Assembly (NCBI GenBank): GCA_963762885.1
Contig: CAVXNH010000034.1
Coordinates: forward strand, 62,001-126,000
Length of the DNA: 64,000 nucleotides
Source of the DNA: JASHVB01 sp963762885
GTDB taxonomy: Bacteria; Pseudomonadota; Alphaproteobacteria; Acetobacterales; Acetobacteraceae
Direction: 5' to 3'
Positions 8,636 through 18,300 of the stretch are shown piece after piece. The notes under the pieces were generated by a model. The model made no database searches. It was not told the origin of the DNA and saw nothing but the letters and a program-made list of their open reading frames with translations. Within the stretch, counting starts at the first letter, position 1. Every line of letters begins with the position of its first letter. The translations under genes were made by a program, and so were the position numbers.

Positions 8636-9529
8636 ATGAAAGTCGGCGTCATCGGTCTCGGCACCATGGGCATGGGGGCCGCGCTCAACCTTCACCGCAA
8701 GGGCCACACGGTGACCGGTTGCGAAATCCGCGAGTCCGTGCGAGCCGAATTCGTGGCCGCCGGCGCGGCTGCCGTGGTCACGCCAGCGGCGCTGCCGACC
8801 GACCTGGAAGCGGTGGTCGTCTTCGTCATCACCGCCGCGCAGACCGAGCAAGTGCTGTTCGGCGAGCAAGGCTGCCTGGCGCGCCTGCAACCCGGCACGG
8901 TCATCCTGTGCTGTGCCACCGTCGCCCCGGAGGCGGCCCGTGCCCTCGGCAAGCGCATCGCCGATGCCGGCTTCCTGATGCTGGATTTACCCGTGTCGGG
9001 GGGAAAAACCGGCGCGCAGGCCGGCACCATGACGGTCATGGCCTCCGGCTCCGATGCCGCGTTCGCCAAGGCACAGCCGGTGCTCGACGCGATTGCCGCC
9101 AAGGTGTGGAAGCTCGGCGCCGAGCCCGGCGTCGGCAGCACCGTCAAGATGGTCAACCAGCTCCTGGCCGGCGTGCACATTGCCACCGCAGCCGAAGCCA
9201 TGGCCCTTGGCATCCGCGCCGGCGCCGATCCGCGCACGCTGTTCGAGGTGATCTCCTCGTCCGCCGGCAGTTCCTGGATGTGGCAGAACCGGGTGCCGCA
9301 TATCCTGGCCGGCGACGACACGCCGCTCTCGGCGGTGAACATCTTCGTCAAGGACCTGGGCATCGTGCTCGACCAGGCGCGGGCGCTGACCTTCCCGCTA
9401 CCCCTGGCCGCCGCGGCGCATCAGTTGTTCCTGGCGGCCGCGGCGCACGGCGACGGAGCGAAGGACGATGCGTTCGTCATCCGCGTCTGGCAGGCGTTGA
9501 CCGGGATCGCGCTGCCCTCGGGGACGTAG
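8636..9529 (+). CDS. ltnD: Beta-hydroxyacid dehydrogenase, L-threonate dehydrogenase-like
   Basis: A 297-residue NAD(P)-dependent dehydrogenase of the 3-hydroxyisobutyrate/tartronate-semialdehyde reductase family. The Rossmann motif GLGTMGMG is at the N-terminus. The substrate-binding DLPVSGGKTGAQAGT and the catalytic-lysine segment STVKMVNQLLAG follow. The sequence is closest to what I know of LtnD, which oxidises the C2 hydroxyl of L-threonate, but the usual OtnK/OtnC partners are absent. The exact substrate is therefore uncertain. ATG 8636 is preceded by GAAGGGAAC at a workable distance and puts MKVGVIGLG at the true N-terminus. Confidence 0.8.
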   Translation: MKVGVIGLGTMGMGAALNLHRKGHTVTGCEIRESVRAEFVAAGAAAVVTPAALPTDLEAVVVFVITAAQTEQVLFGEQGCLARLQPGTVILCCATVAPEAARALGKRIADAGFLMLDLPVSGGKTGAQAGTMTVMASGSDAAFAKAQPVLDAIAAKVWKLGAEPGVGSTVKMVNQLLAGVHIATAAEAMALGIRAGADPRTLFEVISSSAGSSWMWQNRVPHILAGDDTPLSAVNIFVKDLGIVLDQARALTFPLPLAAAAHQLFLAAAAHGDGAKDDAFVIRVWQALTGIALPSGT

Positions 9530-9556
9530 ATCGGCCCCGAAGGCAGTGGCCGAGCC

Positions 9557-10126
9557 TCAACTCCCGACGTTCACCACCAGCACGCGGCGATTGCGGGCTT
9601 CCGGCGTGTTGTCGGGAGTGGACACTGCCAGCCCATCCTCGCCCATGCCGATCGCCTGCAACCGGGCGGGGTCGATCTGGTATTTGCTGGTCAGATAGCT
9701 CACCACCGCGTCTGCGCGGCGCTGCGACAGGGTCTTGTTGACGTCAGCGCTGCCGACCGTGTCGGTATGCCCCTCGATGCGGAAATGATAGGCGGCGAGC
9801 GTTGGGGTGCTGAGCGCCTGCCCCAGTTGATCCAGCGAATGGATCGCCTGCGGGGTCAGCTCCGCGGAGCCGGAGGCGAACTGGATGTTCAGGCTCACCG
9901 CGGCCGGCTTGGATGCGGCCTGGGTTGCGGGCTGTTGTCCCGCCGGCTGCCCGGCGGGCGCATTGCCGATGCGGATGCCGCGGGTTCCGGTGTTCAAACC
10001 GTCGGTCGGCGTCAGCGACTTCACGATCGAGTCGGCGTTGGGGTTACTTTGGGTCTGCCCAAAAGCAGGCGCGAGCAGGCCGGCGCCGAGCAACAGGGTG
10101 GCGGCGAGGGTAGTGCGAGCAGACAT
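9557..10126 (-). CDS. OmpA family protein (peptidoglycan-binding)
   Basis: A 189-residue exported protein. MSARTTLAATLLLGAGLLAP and then AFGQ form a Sec signal peptide with a cleavage site at AFG-Q. A low-complexity linker (GQPAGQQPATQAASKPA) leads to a C-terminal OmpA_C domain: IQFASGSAELTPQA, IEGHTDTVGS, LSQRRADAVVSYL and the final NRRVLV. That domain anchors the outer membrane to peptidoglycan. There is no beta-barrel, so it is a periplasmic/lipid-free OmpA-like protein. ATG 10126 is preferred over 10177 because only then is the signal peptide at the N-terminus. Confidence 0.85.
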   Translation of the reverse strand: MSARTTLAATLLLGAGLLAPAFGQTQSNPNADSIVKSLTPTDGLNTGTRGIRIGNAPAGQPAGQQPATQAASKPAAVSLNIQFASGSAELTPQAIHSLDQLGQALSTPTLAAYHFRIEGHTDTVGSADVNKTLSQRRADAVVSYLTSKYQIDPARLQAIGMGEDGLAVSTPDNTPEARNRRVLVVNVGS

Positions 10127-10307
10127 GATGGCGTCTCCTGATGTAGTCTTAATATCACTTGTAGCATGAGTTCTCATACCGTGACACGGGATAGATTGGT
10201 GTCACGGACACTTGAGCGGCCGCATCAGACGCATCGGCGGACGGAAGGTCAACCCTCGGCGGGGTTTGTCTCGATCCGTCTTTCTGCCATCACGGCAGGC
10301 AGCGATC

Positions 10308-11106
10308 CTATCCAAACCGCAGTCGGCCCCTCAGCAGCAGCAGACCGGTAGACCAGGACGCCGACACCAGAAGCGCAATGACCAGGGCCGCCGCGGCACC
10401 CCAGGGCCGAACGGCAAGGTGCAAAGCCAGCAACATCACCCCGAACCCCAGCATCGGCCGCAAGGCGTTGGCGGCCAGCAGCGACGATGCCGCACCACCG
10501 ATCCGAGGCCTTACGATGACAATCAGGCTGATGAGGCTGATCGGGAACACCGCCGCGACGCCGGTCGCCTTGGCACCGAGCACCGCGCTGAGCGCGACAA
10601 CAAGCGAAACGAAAGCGGCAACCGCCGCGGCGCGGACGGCCAGCTCGAGCCGCCGCCGCTGGGCGGGCACGGACGATCCGGACCCCGTGCTCCGAAGCTC
10701 GCCGAGCATGACAAACCCCACACCGTAGACGGCAAGGTTGAGCAGCAACGCCGTGATTGGCGTCCAGATCACCTGCTGCACCGCCAGGCTTGCTGCCAGC
10801 CAAACCAGCACGGCAGCGCCGAGGCTCCTCGACAGGGACGCGCGCCCCGCCAAAATCCCATAGACGATCAGGAACAATCCGGTCGCCGCATTCGCCACAA
10901 CACTGCTCAGCGCGCTTGCGGCCACGAAGTCCGCCCCGTGCTGCATGGCCAGGAACACGTAGGCCGGTCCCGCCGACACCGGCAGGGTGATGATCGAAAG
11001 CACCCCAGAACGGACCGAGGGCTTCCGCAGCGGCAGAAGCGGATACCACAAGCAGGGCGGTCGCCAGAGCTCGGACCAGAGGCGGCAACCAAACCACGGC
11101 AGTCAT
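10308..11106 (-). pseudogene. Polytopic membrane protein of unknown function, frameshifted
   Basis: The N-terminal frame starts MTAVVWLPPLVRALATALLV and runs to AEALGPFWGAF. Near 11000 it passes into a second frame that continues IITLPVSAGPAYVFLAMQHG and ends at 10308. Joined, they give about 265 residues with eight or so hydrophobic segments (for example LFLIVYGILAG and AAVLVWLAASLAV). A proline in TLPVSAGP and the acidic residue missing from most helices suggest a small-molecule transporter or permease-like protein, but no family is certain. The shift could be a read error. It is followed by unrelated OmpA-family and preceded by the ABC transporter region. Confidence 0.6.
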
Positions 11107-11304
11107 GGATACGCACCTCCCGCCTGCCGGGCGGGTCATCCAGACCGCCCTTCGACAGGATTCGGCGGCCGGATGTCAGGTCAAAGCACATGCCTGCATG
11201 CTTCGCCTGGGCTCGTGATGCGAGGCCGATCACGGCCTGTCAAGGTGGCGATCCTCCTCCGGCCGGGTAACGCGTCATGTCGAGCGCAGCCGATGCGGCC
11301 CGTC

Positions 11305-13080
11305 TCAATCCGCCGCGGCAGGCAAAGTATCGCCCGCCGCCAGTTCCCCCGCCTTGCCCTCCTCCCGCCGCAGCACCAGCCGCTGCTGGTGGAACGCCGC
11401 GACCGACGGGCGGTGGGCGATCGACACCAGGGTCGTGTTCGGCAGCCGTTCCCGCAGCACGCGGTACATATCGGTCTCGGACTCCGGATCCAGGCTGGCG
11501 GTCGCCTCGTCCAGGAACAGCCAGTCCGGCCGCGCCAGCAGCGCCCGCGCAATCGCCACCCGCTGTTGTTCGCCGCCTGAAAGCCGCGTCGGCCAGTTCT
11601 CCTCGCGGTCCAGCAAATCGGTGAGGTTGGCCAGCCCGACATCGGTCAGCGCCGCGGTCAGGGCGGCCCGATCGAACTTCTCCGCCGGCTGCGGATAGGC
11701 GATGACGTGGCGCAGGGTCCCGAGCGGAATATACGGCCGCTGCGGCAGGAAGAATGCGCTCCCGGGCATCGCCACCTGGCCGCCGCCGAACGGCCAGATG
11801 CCGGCAAAGGCCCGGAACAAGGTTGACTTGCCGGAGCCTGACCGCCCGGTCACCACCACGGAATGTCCCGGCTGCAACACCAGCTCGGCGTGCTCCAGCA
11901 GCTTTGTCCCGTCCGGCAGGCTCAGCGTCAGGTCGCTCAGGCGCACCGTGCCGTCCGGGGAATCGACCCGGTCGAAATCGTGCGCTGCGGCGGCGCGCGC
12001 GGAGACGATCGCCTGGTGGAATGTGGCAAGGCGCTCGACGATGGCTCGCCAGTTCGCCAGCAGCGAGTATGAATCGACGAACCACGACAGCGAGTTTTGC
12101 ACCTGGCCGAACGCACCGGCGGTCTGCACCAACCCGCCCAGTTGCATCGCACCGGAGAAATAGCGTGGCGCGGCGACGATGATGGGGAAGATCACCGCCG
12201 CCTGGCCGTAGCCGACCACCAGGGTGTTCAGCATCTTCATGCGTCGCATGATCGCGTACCAATTCCCGATCACCGCCCCGAACCGATGCAGCAGCAGCCC
12301 CTGCTCTTCATGTTCGCCGCGATACAGCGCAATGCCTTCCATGTTCTCCCGCACCCGCACCAGGCTGTAGCGGAAGTCGGCTTCGACCCGCTGCTGGCGG
12401 AAATTCAGCGCCGCCAGCGGCCGCCCGACCAAGTGGGTGCAGAACGTGCCGATCACGGCATAGACCACCGCCGCCCAAACCATGTAGCCGGGGATGCTGA
12501 TGCCGAAGAGCTCGACCGAACCCGACAGGCTCCACAGGATGGTGACGAAACTGGCCAGCGAGACGATGTTGGACAGCAGGTCCAGGCTGAGCGACAGGGT
12601 GGTCTCGGTGAAATCGCGCAGATCCTCGGCGATGCGCTGGTCCGGGTTGTCGGTGCCGATCGCCGCACGGTCGGTGGTCAGGCTGATGCGATAATACGCC
12701 CGGTCGGACAGCCACTCGTCCAGGTAGCGTGTGGTCATCCACCGCCGCCAACGGATTTGCAGCCACTGGTTCAGGTAGACCTTGTAGACCGCGATCGCGA
12801 TCAGCACCGTGGCGTATTCGCAGAACCCCGGCATCCACCCGCTCGGCGTCTGCCGGTACAGGAACAACAGTTCGAGGAACGCCTGCCAGTTCTTTTCCTG
12901 CAATGCGTTGTAGAACTCGCGATGCCAGTAGCTGGAGATCACGCTGATGCCGACCATGCTGAGGTTGAGCACGATGATCGTGATCAACAGCGCCCAGGCG
13001 GTCCATATCTCGTCGGAACGGGTGAAGTACGGCTTTGCCAGCCGGAAGGCGTCCTTCAGGAACGAGCCGAGTCCACGCAT
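11305..13080 (-). CDS. ABC transporter, fused permease/ATPase of the SbmA/YddA-ABCD type
   Basis: 591 residues, a half-transporter with N-terminal membrane domain and C-terminal ATPase. The membrane part (about 25-350) contains the SbmA/BacA_like stretch RRWMTTRYLDEWLS (112-125) and FRQQRVEADFRYSLVR (227-242). The ATPase has Walker A GRSGSGKST (412-420), signature LSGGEQQR (500-507), Walker B WLFLDEATASLD (520-531) and the H-loop IAHR. Relatives move peptides, vitamin B12 or fatty acyl-CoA; the cargo here is unknown. Start ATG 13080 gives MRGLGSFLKD; the open frame farther upstream actually belongs to the overlapping DUF1499 gene. It lies 7 bp behind DUF1499, a probable operon. Confidence 0.88.
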   Translation of the reverse strand: MRGLGSFLKDAFRLAKPYFTRSDEIWTAWALLITIIVLNLSMVGISVISSYWHREFYNALQEKNWQAFLELLFLYRQTPSGWMPGFCEYATVLIAIAVYKVYLNQWLQIRWRRWMTTRYLDEWLSDRAYYRISLTTDRAAIGTDNPDQRIAEDLRDFTETTLSLSLDLLSNIVSLASFVTILWSLSGSVELFGISIPGYMVWAAVVYAVIGTFCTHLVGRPLAALNFRQQRVEADFRYSLVRVRENMEGIALYRGEHEEQGLLLHRFGAVIGNWYAIMRRMKMLNTLVVGYGQAAVIFPIIVAAPRYFSGAMQLGGLVQTAGAFGQVQNSLSWFVDSYSLLANWRAIVERLATFHQAIVSARAAAAHDFDRVDSPDGTVRLSDLTLSLPDGTKLLEHAELVLQPGHSVVVTGRSGSGKSTLFRAFAGIWPFGGGQVAMPGSAFFLPQRPYIPLGTLRHVIAYPQPAEKFDRAALTAALTDVGLANLTDLLDREENWPTRLSGGEQQRVAIARALLARPDWLFLDEATASLDPESETDMYRVLRERLPNTTLVSIAHRPSVAAFHQQRLVLRREEGKAGELAAGDTLPAAAD

Positions 13081-13087
13081 GCGAGTA

Positions 13088-13569
13088 TTATCTTTCGTTG
13101 GCTGGGTGAAGCACCCGGTCGAGGGCGGCGAGCCAGGCTTCGACGCGCCGCCGGTTGGCGCCGAGGTCGCCATAGCCGTAAACGCTGCGGGAATATAGCA
13201 CGAGCGTAGCCGTGTCGCCCCGGCGGGGGTGGCCTGGGCGGTCACCAGGTCGGGAAAGTTGAACACCGCACTGCGCACCACCCAGTGATCCTGCAGCCGG
13301 TCGGGATAGGCAGCCGCTGGATAGGTCCGGCGTTCGGCCGCGGCAACCGCGACGATCGCAGCAGTACAGCCGGGCCGCCGGGACGGGATAGGTCGGCGTC
13401 ACCACGTCCGGCGCCGGGCTGAACCCGGCCGGCGCCGCCAGGGCGGTGTTCGGGCTGGCGGGACGGATGATGTGGGCAACGTCCATCGGTGGCGGCGCCG
13501 CAGGCCGAGCGCCCCGGCCGCCCCGCAGGCGGGCAGCAGCAGGCCGAGCAATCGCGCCAAAGGGGTCAT
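13088..13569 (-). pseudogene. DUF1499 lipoprotein, several frameshifts
   Basis: The gene is readable only across three frame changes. MTPLARLLGLLLPACG is a lipoprotein signal with lipobox LLPAC. PMDVAHIIRPASPNTALAAP then follows in another frame, continuing to VTPTYPVPAARLY. Next comes a third stretch YPDRLQDHWVVRSAVFNFPD, and finally LVLYSRSVYGYGDLGANRRR with VEAWLAALD. These are the DUF1499 hallmarks in the right order and spacing. Shifts lie near 13495, 13368 and 13220, the last at a GGGG run. Complete conservation of all parts suggests sequence error rather than decay. It precedes the ABC transporter by 7 bp; function is unknown. Confidence 0.75.
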
Positions 13570-13680
13570 GCCGCCATCCTATAAACCAGCCATGGTGAGC
13601 CAGAGGTTTCGCCGACGTTAGGTTTCCGTTCATCCTGGCGTGGTCTGTTGTGCGTCTGCCAATTCACGACTGCAACCGCC

Positions 13681-14688
13681 ATGGCCCCACCGAAGCTCGC
13701 TCCGCCCGATCACTGCCGGCTACAGCACCGCCTGTTCAACCGGTTCGGCGACCCGCTGTTCCGGCGCGCCGAAACCGACGGCACGCCGGTCATGGTCGTC
13801 TTGCTCGGCGAGCGGGAGGCTGCCCTGCCGCTGCGCGCCCTGCAACGCGAGTTCGATATCCCGGACGACACCGATGACGGCCGGATGCTGGCACTGATCG
13901 CCGCCTCGCTGGACTTCGTCACCAGTCTGCGGCTCGGCGACGCGCTGCCAGCCGAGGTGCTGAGTGGCGAGGCAAGCTGGGAGCCCAGCCCGCAGCATCT
14001 GCGGCTGGCCGATGCGCGGCTGCGGCTGCAGCTTGCGGCCTGGCTGCGAGCCGGAACCGCCGAGGACCGGTCGGCGATAGCGCCCCAGGGGCTGATCGCC
14101 GCCGCCGACGCTCCTGCCATGCGTCAGGCGGTGGATGAGGCGTGCCTGCGGGCGGCGGAATTGCTGAAGCTGACCGGACCCGACGCGGTGCCGCCGATGC
14201 TGGAAGCGCTGGCGCAGGAGCTGGCCTATGTCGAGGCACTGCGCGAGCGGCTGTTGCAGCCGGTGCAAGCCATCGCCAGCAAGCTGACGCGCCTGGCGCA
14301 CGGCTGGCGGGGCGACGCGGCGCAACTGGAAAAGCTCACGCAGGTCCGCCGGCTGAACGTGACGGCGTTGCGCCGAATCGGCGGCCGGTTCGAGGAACTG
14401 GATGCGCAGACTGGCGAGGTGCTGGCGGCGCTGCGAAATCTCGACAGCCAGCGGACCTTCATCCGCTCCAACCGCGACTGGCTGTATCGCACCCTGCGGG
14501 CGTGGCAGCCGTTGCTGCTGGAGTGGGAGAACGTCGGCTTCGCCTTCGACGACCAGGTACGGGCGGCGCTGGAGCATGCCTACCGGTTCCTGGCGCCGCG
14601 CTTCATGCCGGTGACCGAATGGCTCGCCGCCTCCATGCCCGGCGCCAGCCTGAAGAAGAAGCCGGGGGAGCGCGGGATGGTGTGGTGA
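13681..14688 (+). CDS. Conserved hypothetical protein, helical
   Basis: 336 residues, soluble and mostly helical, with no motif I recognise. The N-terminal part contains LFNRFGDPLFRRAETDGTP and VMVVLLGEREAALPL; the middle is leucine- and alanine-rich; the C-terminal half has QRTFIRSNRDWLYRTLRAW and a run of hydrophobic heptads consistent with a helical bundle. Codon use is like its neighbours, which argues for a resident gene. ATG 13681 is used because the sequence upstream is low quality as protein. It is divergent from the DUF1499/ABC operon, 111 bp apart. Confidence 0.65.
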   Translation: MAPPKLAPPDHCRLQHRLFNRFGDPLFRRAETDGTPVMVVLLGEREAALPLRALQREFDIPDDTDDGRMLALIAASLDFVTSLRLGDALPAEVLSGEASWEPSPQHLRLADARLRLQLAAWLRAGTAEDRSAIAPQGLIAAADAPAMRQAVDEACLRAAELLKLTGPDAVPPMLEALAQELAYVEALRERLLQPVQAIASKLTRLAHGWRGDAAQLEKLTQVRRLNVTALRRIGGRFEELDAQTGEVLAALRNLDSQRTFIRSNRDWLYRTLRAWQPLLLEWENVGFAFDDQVRAALEHAYRFLAPRFMPVTEWLAASMPGASLKKKPGERGMVW

Positions 14689-14850
14689 CATTGCCCAACC
14701 GTCATGGCCGGGCCGAAGTCCCCGGGCGCTTGACCCGGGGATCACCCGGCCATCTTTCGCGGCACCAGCGCTGCGCTCGGATGCTTGGCATCACCGTGTT
14801 ATGGCGGCGCAGCCCGCGCCTCCATTTTTCTAACATGACGTGACAGCGTA

Positions 14851-15044
14851 ATACCAACCCGCCGACCGATTGATTCTCGACCGCTTCGCACGGACCGCCC
14901 TAACCGTCATGGCCGGCCCTGTGCCGGCCATCCACGCCTTGCCTTCGTGCACGCGACAAAAGGCGTGGATGGCCGGCACAAGGCCGGCCATGACGGGTAG
15001 GGACGGCCGTTGTTGTACGTCAATCGATTTGCGGGCTGGTATAA
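14851..15044. repeat. Family A nested palindrome (about 194 bp)
   Basis: Outer arms ATACCAACCCGCCGACCGATTGA and its complement TCAATCGATTTGCGGGCTGGTAT enclose inner arms CCGTCATGGCCGGCC / GGCCGGCCATGACGG and a core GCCATCCACGCCTT / AAGGCGTGGATGGC. The rest of 14689-15293 holds a smaller GTCATGGCCGGGC repeat at 14700-14755 and no gene. Confidence 0.85.
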
Positions 15045-15293
15045 GATTGCGGTCCCGATTCCGCAACGATAGTGTCTCAAAGTGACGCGGTCTTCACCGA
15101 ACTTCCCTTGCTTTCAGCATCGTATTTTCGCATTTAAGAATGCTGTCTCATTCTTCGCGGGCGCATGCATCCGATCGACAATCCCCACTCACAGAAATCG
15201 TGATGACAACCACTCCCATGCCGGCGCGTTGAAGCCATGACGGGAACAGCAACCCTGTCGGACTATCTGAAAACTACAATGAGGAAGCTACGA

Positions 15294-15554
15294 ATGGCTG
15301 ACCAACGACATACGGGCAACCCAGGCAATTTCGCCGAGGATCGCGAGAAAGCGTCGCGTGCTGGCCAGACAGGCGGGCAGCATAGCGGTGGTAACTTCGG
15401 GAACGATCCCGCACGTGCTGCGGAGGCCGGGCGCCAGGGCGGCGAACAGAGCCACAACTCCGGACAGAGCCAAAACACCGGGTCTGGCCAAGGGAACTTC
15501 GCCCAGGATCGCGAGCGGGCCGCGGAGGCCGGCCGTAAGGGCGGTCAGCGCTAG
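15294..15554 (+). CDS. KGG-repeat general stress protein, YciG/Con-10 type
   Basis: An 86-residue very hydrophilic protein made of repeats of the pattern GNFxxDxxRAxEAGRxGG (GNFAEDREKASRAGQTGG, GNFGNDPARAAEAGRQGG, GNFAQDRERAAEAGRKGG). Such KGG proteins accumulate in stationary phase or desiccation and are predicted to be disordered. I take ATG 15294 because MADQRHTGNPGNF is the common start and GAGGAAG lies 8 bases ahead; an in-frame ATG at 15237 is possible. It is followed by two strong hairpins and stands alone. Confidence 0.85.
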   Translation: MADQRHTGNPGNFAEDREKASRAGQTGGQHSGGNFGNDPARAAEAGRQGGEQSHNSGQSQNTGSGQGNFAQDRERAAEAGRKGGQR

Positions 15555-15565
15555 CTTGCGATAAG

Positions 15566-15637
15566 GTGGCCGCCGCTAAGCGAGGCGGCCACTGAGTTCC
15601 GCGCGAGCCGCCCGGTGCAAAGCCGGGCGGCTTGTTG
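15566..15637 (+). terminator. Double hairpin after the KGG gene
   Basis: Hairpin one pairs GTGGCCGCC with GGCGGCCAC around 15566-15592. Hairpin two pairs GCCGCCCGG (15607-15615) with CCGGGCGGC (15623-15631) and is followed by TTGTTGC. This is a plausible, though not T-rich, intrinsic terminator. Confidence 0.65.
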
Positions 15638-15732
15638 CGTACGCCTCCATGCTCATCGCAGGTGGCAACTGCCACCTGGCAGCAAGAGAGACTTTACTCA
15701 TCAGTCGGTGAGTAGGGCGACACTGCCCACAG

Positions 15733-15835
15733 TGTCATGATCGGGCTTGGCCCGGTCACCCACGTCTTTCCTTCGTGCCACACAGCAAAGTCGTGGGTGG
15801 CCGGCCTTCGCCGGCCATGACACATTACTAATCTT
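15733..15835. repeat. Palindromic intergenic repeat, GTCATG...CATGAC type
   Basis: GTGTCATGATCGGGC opens and GGCCATGACAC closes a nested hairpin with ACCCACG / CGTGGGT inner arms. The whole 15640-15990 gap has no supportable gene. Confidence 0.7.
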
Positions 15836-15990
15836 AGCCTTACCTGCCGACCGCTGAATAACACGGAGACAGAACCACTGAGGGCCACGGAGGCCGCGCA
15901 CTCGGCGAGTGCGCCTGATCGTCTTCCCGCATTTCCCAACAAGCATGAAAATCCGCTAACCTCCCTCCGACCAACGGCCGGGAGGAAACA

Positions 15991-17265
15991 ATGGCACGCC
16001 TGCTGTTCAAGAACTGCCGCGTATGGGACGGTTCGGGCGCGCCCGCATTCCCGGCCGACGTGCTGATCGAGGGCGACCGCATCCGCGCCGTCGCCACACA
16101 GCGCGGCCAACTCGAAGCTGCCGGCGCCGAAACGATAGACGCGCACGGCATGACCTTGATGCCTGGCCTCGTCGAAGGTCACGCCCATATCACCTTCATC
16201 AACGCCGCCCGCGCGACCGATCTCGGCGACACGCCGCCGGAAGAGCATACCCTGATCGCCGCGCGCAATGCCCGCCTGTTGCTCGACCACGGCTTTACCA
16301 GCGCCTACAGCGCGGCCAGCGCCAAGCTGCGCATCGACGTGGTGATCCGCAACGCCATCGATGCAGGCGACCTGCCAGGTCCGCGCATGCGCGCCTGCGG
16401 CCCGGAGATCACCGTCACCGGCGGCCTCGGCGACGACCGCCGCGCGCACCAGTTTCGCGACAGCTTCGCCATCTTCGCCGATGGGCCGGTCGAAGTGACC
16501 AAACTCGCGCGGCTTTGCGTGCGCGAAGGCGTGGACAGCATCAAACTCAACATTTCCGGCGACGACCACACCCGCGCCGGCGCCCTGCCGCGCACCGTCA
16601 TGAGCGAGGAGGAAATCCGCGCCGGCGTCACCGTGGCGCGCGACTTCCACCGCATGGTCAACGCGCATTGCCGCGCCGCAGAATCGGTCAAGCGTGCCGT
16701 GCGCTGCGGCGTCGACGTGATCTACCACTGCGAGCATGCGGATGAGGAAGCGCTCGACCTGTTGGAATCGGTGAAGGACCGCGTGTTCGTCGGCCCCGCG
16801 ATCGGCCTGCTGCACGCCGCGGTCCACGAGGCGCCGGAAGGCGCGTTGCACCATGGCGTGCGCCACGGCATCGAACTCGGCCTTGCCGCGGCATCGCGTG
16901 CCTATCCGGAGATGAAGAAGCGCGGCATCCGCGTCGTCATTGGCGGTGACTACGGCTTCGCGCGCACGCCGCAAGGCGAGAATGCCCGCGACATCGAGCA
17001 TTTCGTGCGGCATCTTGGCTACAGCACCAGCGAGGCGCTCGTTTGTGCCACCCGCTACGGCGCCGAACTCATGGGGCTAGGCAACGAGGCCGGCCAGGTG
17101 CGCGAGGGTTTCCTCGCCGACTTGCTCTTGGTGGACGGCGATCCGGTCGCGGATGTGAGCGTGCTGCAACGCAAGGAAAAGCTGATCGCGATCTTCAAGG
17201 GCGGTGAAGTTCACAAACTCGACCGCGCGACGCTGGCGCAGCGGCACGTGCGAGCTGCCGAATAG
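15991..17265 (+). CDS. Amidohydrolase, imidazolonepropionase-like
   Basis: A 424-residue cytosolic metal-dependent hydrolase of the amidohydrolase superfamily. The N-terminal beta-sandwich (LLFKNCRVWDG) leads to PGLVEGHAHITF with the first two metal histidines. Next come VMSEEEIRAGVTVARDFHRM and VNAHCRAAESV, DVIYHCEHADEE with the metal histidine, and GGDYGFAR with the catalytic aspartate. The C-terminus returns to the sandwich (GQVREGFLADLLLVDGDP). The family includes imidazolonepropionases and prolidase-like enzymes; the substrate is not predictable. GGGAGGAAACAATG gives a strong ribosome site at the start. It is convergent with the next amidohydrolase-type gene. Confidence 0.85.
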   Translation: MARLLFKNCRVWDGSGAPAFPADVLIEGDRIRAVATQRGQLEAAGAETIDAHGMTLMPGLVEGHAHITFINAARATDLGDTPPEEHTLIAARNARLLLDHGFTSAYSAASAKLRIDVVIRNAIDAGDLPGPRMRACGPEITVTGGLGDDRRAHQFRDSFAIFADGPVEVTKLARLCVREGVDSIKLNISGDDHTRAGALPRTVMSEEEIRAGVTVARDFHRMVNAHCRAAESVKRAVRCGVDVIYHCEHADEEALDLLESVKDRVFVGPAIGLLHAAVHEAPEGALHHGVRHGIELGLAAASRAYPEMKKRGIRVVIGGDYGFARTPQGENARDIEHFVRHLGYSTSEALVCATRYGAELMGLGNEAGQVREGFLADLLLVDGDPVADVSVLQRKEKLIAIFKGGEVHKLDRATLAQRHVRAAE

Positions 17266-17269
17266 CGTG

Positions 17270-17401
17270 ATACCAAGCGCCCGTGGCACCGCTGCACGAA
17301 TTGTTCGCACGGACCGCCCCAACCGTCATGGCCGGGTCAAGCCCGGCCATGACGGTTGGGGAGCGCGGTGCCGGCACGTCAATCTAATCGACGCCCGGTA
17401 T
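17270..17401. repeat. Family A palindrome, short form
   Basis: GATACCAAGCGCCCG and CGACGCCCGGTATA flank CCGTCATGGCCGGGTCAAGC and its complement. It fills the gap between two convergent hydrolase genes and may double as a bidirectional terminator. Confidence 0.75.
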
Positions 17402-17466
17402 AACGTTTCCATTCACGGTCAAAGTGCTCCAGAAGCGCATAGCACGTTCTCCCATGGCCTTGACCT

Positions 17467-18300
17467 TCAAACGCCCTTGACCCTGTAGAGCGCTGTCGGG
17501 TTGTCCCAGAACGCCTTGCTTGCCAGGTCCGCGCCCAGAACATGCTCTACCAGTTCGATGTCGGATGGCTGAAACGGCCGCTCGGCGCGAGTTGACGGAA
17601 TGTCGGTGCCAAACGCCAGCGCGCCCGGATCCTGCTTCGCGATGGCTTCCAGCGTTGCCGGCACATCGAGCTTCACGCGCCCGAACCCGGTGGCCTTGAC
17701 CTTGCACCCGGCCGCAACAAGCTCGAGCAACACCGGCACGCCAGCTGCGGTCATGCCGAGATGGTCGATACAGAGCTGCGGCAGCTTCGACAGCGTTGCG
17801 ACATGCGGCTGCAGCGCTGCGGCATCCACATACATCTCGGCATGCCAGCCGGCGATCGCGTGGACCCGCATTGCCATCGCCACGATGTCATCGACGCTGT
17901 CGAGCCGGCCACGAAAAAGATTGAAGCGCACGGCGCGCACCCCAAGCGCATCGAGCCGGACGATTTCCCCGTCCGGGTAATCATTCGGGATTTGCGTTAC
18001 GCCGACCCAGCCCCCACCCAGTTTCAGCAGCGCGTCCATCAGATAGGTCTGATCGTCGGCCTGGAACGACCCCGACACGACCGCACCCGCGACCACGCCG
18101 AGCGGCGTGGCCTGCGCGAGATACGCAGCGATGGGAAAGTTCGGCGGGGTGTAGCCCTGATTCTCCACGAGCGGGAAACGATGGTCGATGATATGGCAAT
18201 GGCTGTCGAATATCCGCCGCCCGGCCCGCGCGCCGGCGAGCGTTACGCCAGCCATGGACGCCGCCGCACCTCCGATAAACGCCGGCCGATCCGACTCCAT
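17467..18300 (-). CDS. TIM-barrel amidohydrolase (amidohydro_2 family)
   Basis: A 277-residue metal-dependent hydrolase. After a short Ala/Gly-rich lead comes RIFDSHCHIIDHRFP with the HxH metal pair. It continues with AGWHAEMYVDAAAL, LCIDHLGMTAAG with the third histidine, and LAFGTDIPSTRAERPF with the aspartate. The family includes 2-pyrone-4,6-dicarboxylate lactonase and related decarboxylases. Start ATG 18300 (MESDRPAFIGG) has AAGGGG upstream; the frame is open to 18384 but that addition has no resemblance to the family. It is unlinked to a pathway cluster, so substrate is unknown. Confidence 0.82.
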   Translation of the reverse strand: MESDRPAFIGGAAASMAGVTLAGARAGRRIFDSHCHIIDHRFPLVENQGYTPPNFPIAAYLAQATPLGVVAGAVVSGSFQADDQTYLMDALLKLGGGWVGVTQIPNDYPDGEIVRLDALGVRAVRFNLFRGRLDSVDDIVAMAMRVHAIAGWHAEMYVDAAALQPHVATLSKLPQLCIDHLGMTAAGVPVLLELVAAGCKVKATGFGRVKLDVPATLEAIAKQDPGALAFGTDIPSTRAERPFQPSDIELVEHVLGADLASKAFWDNPTALYRVKGV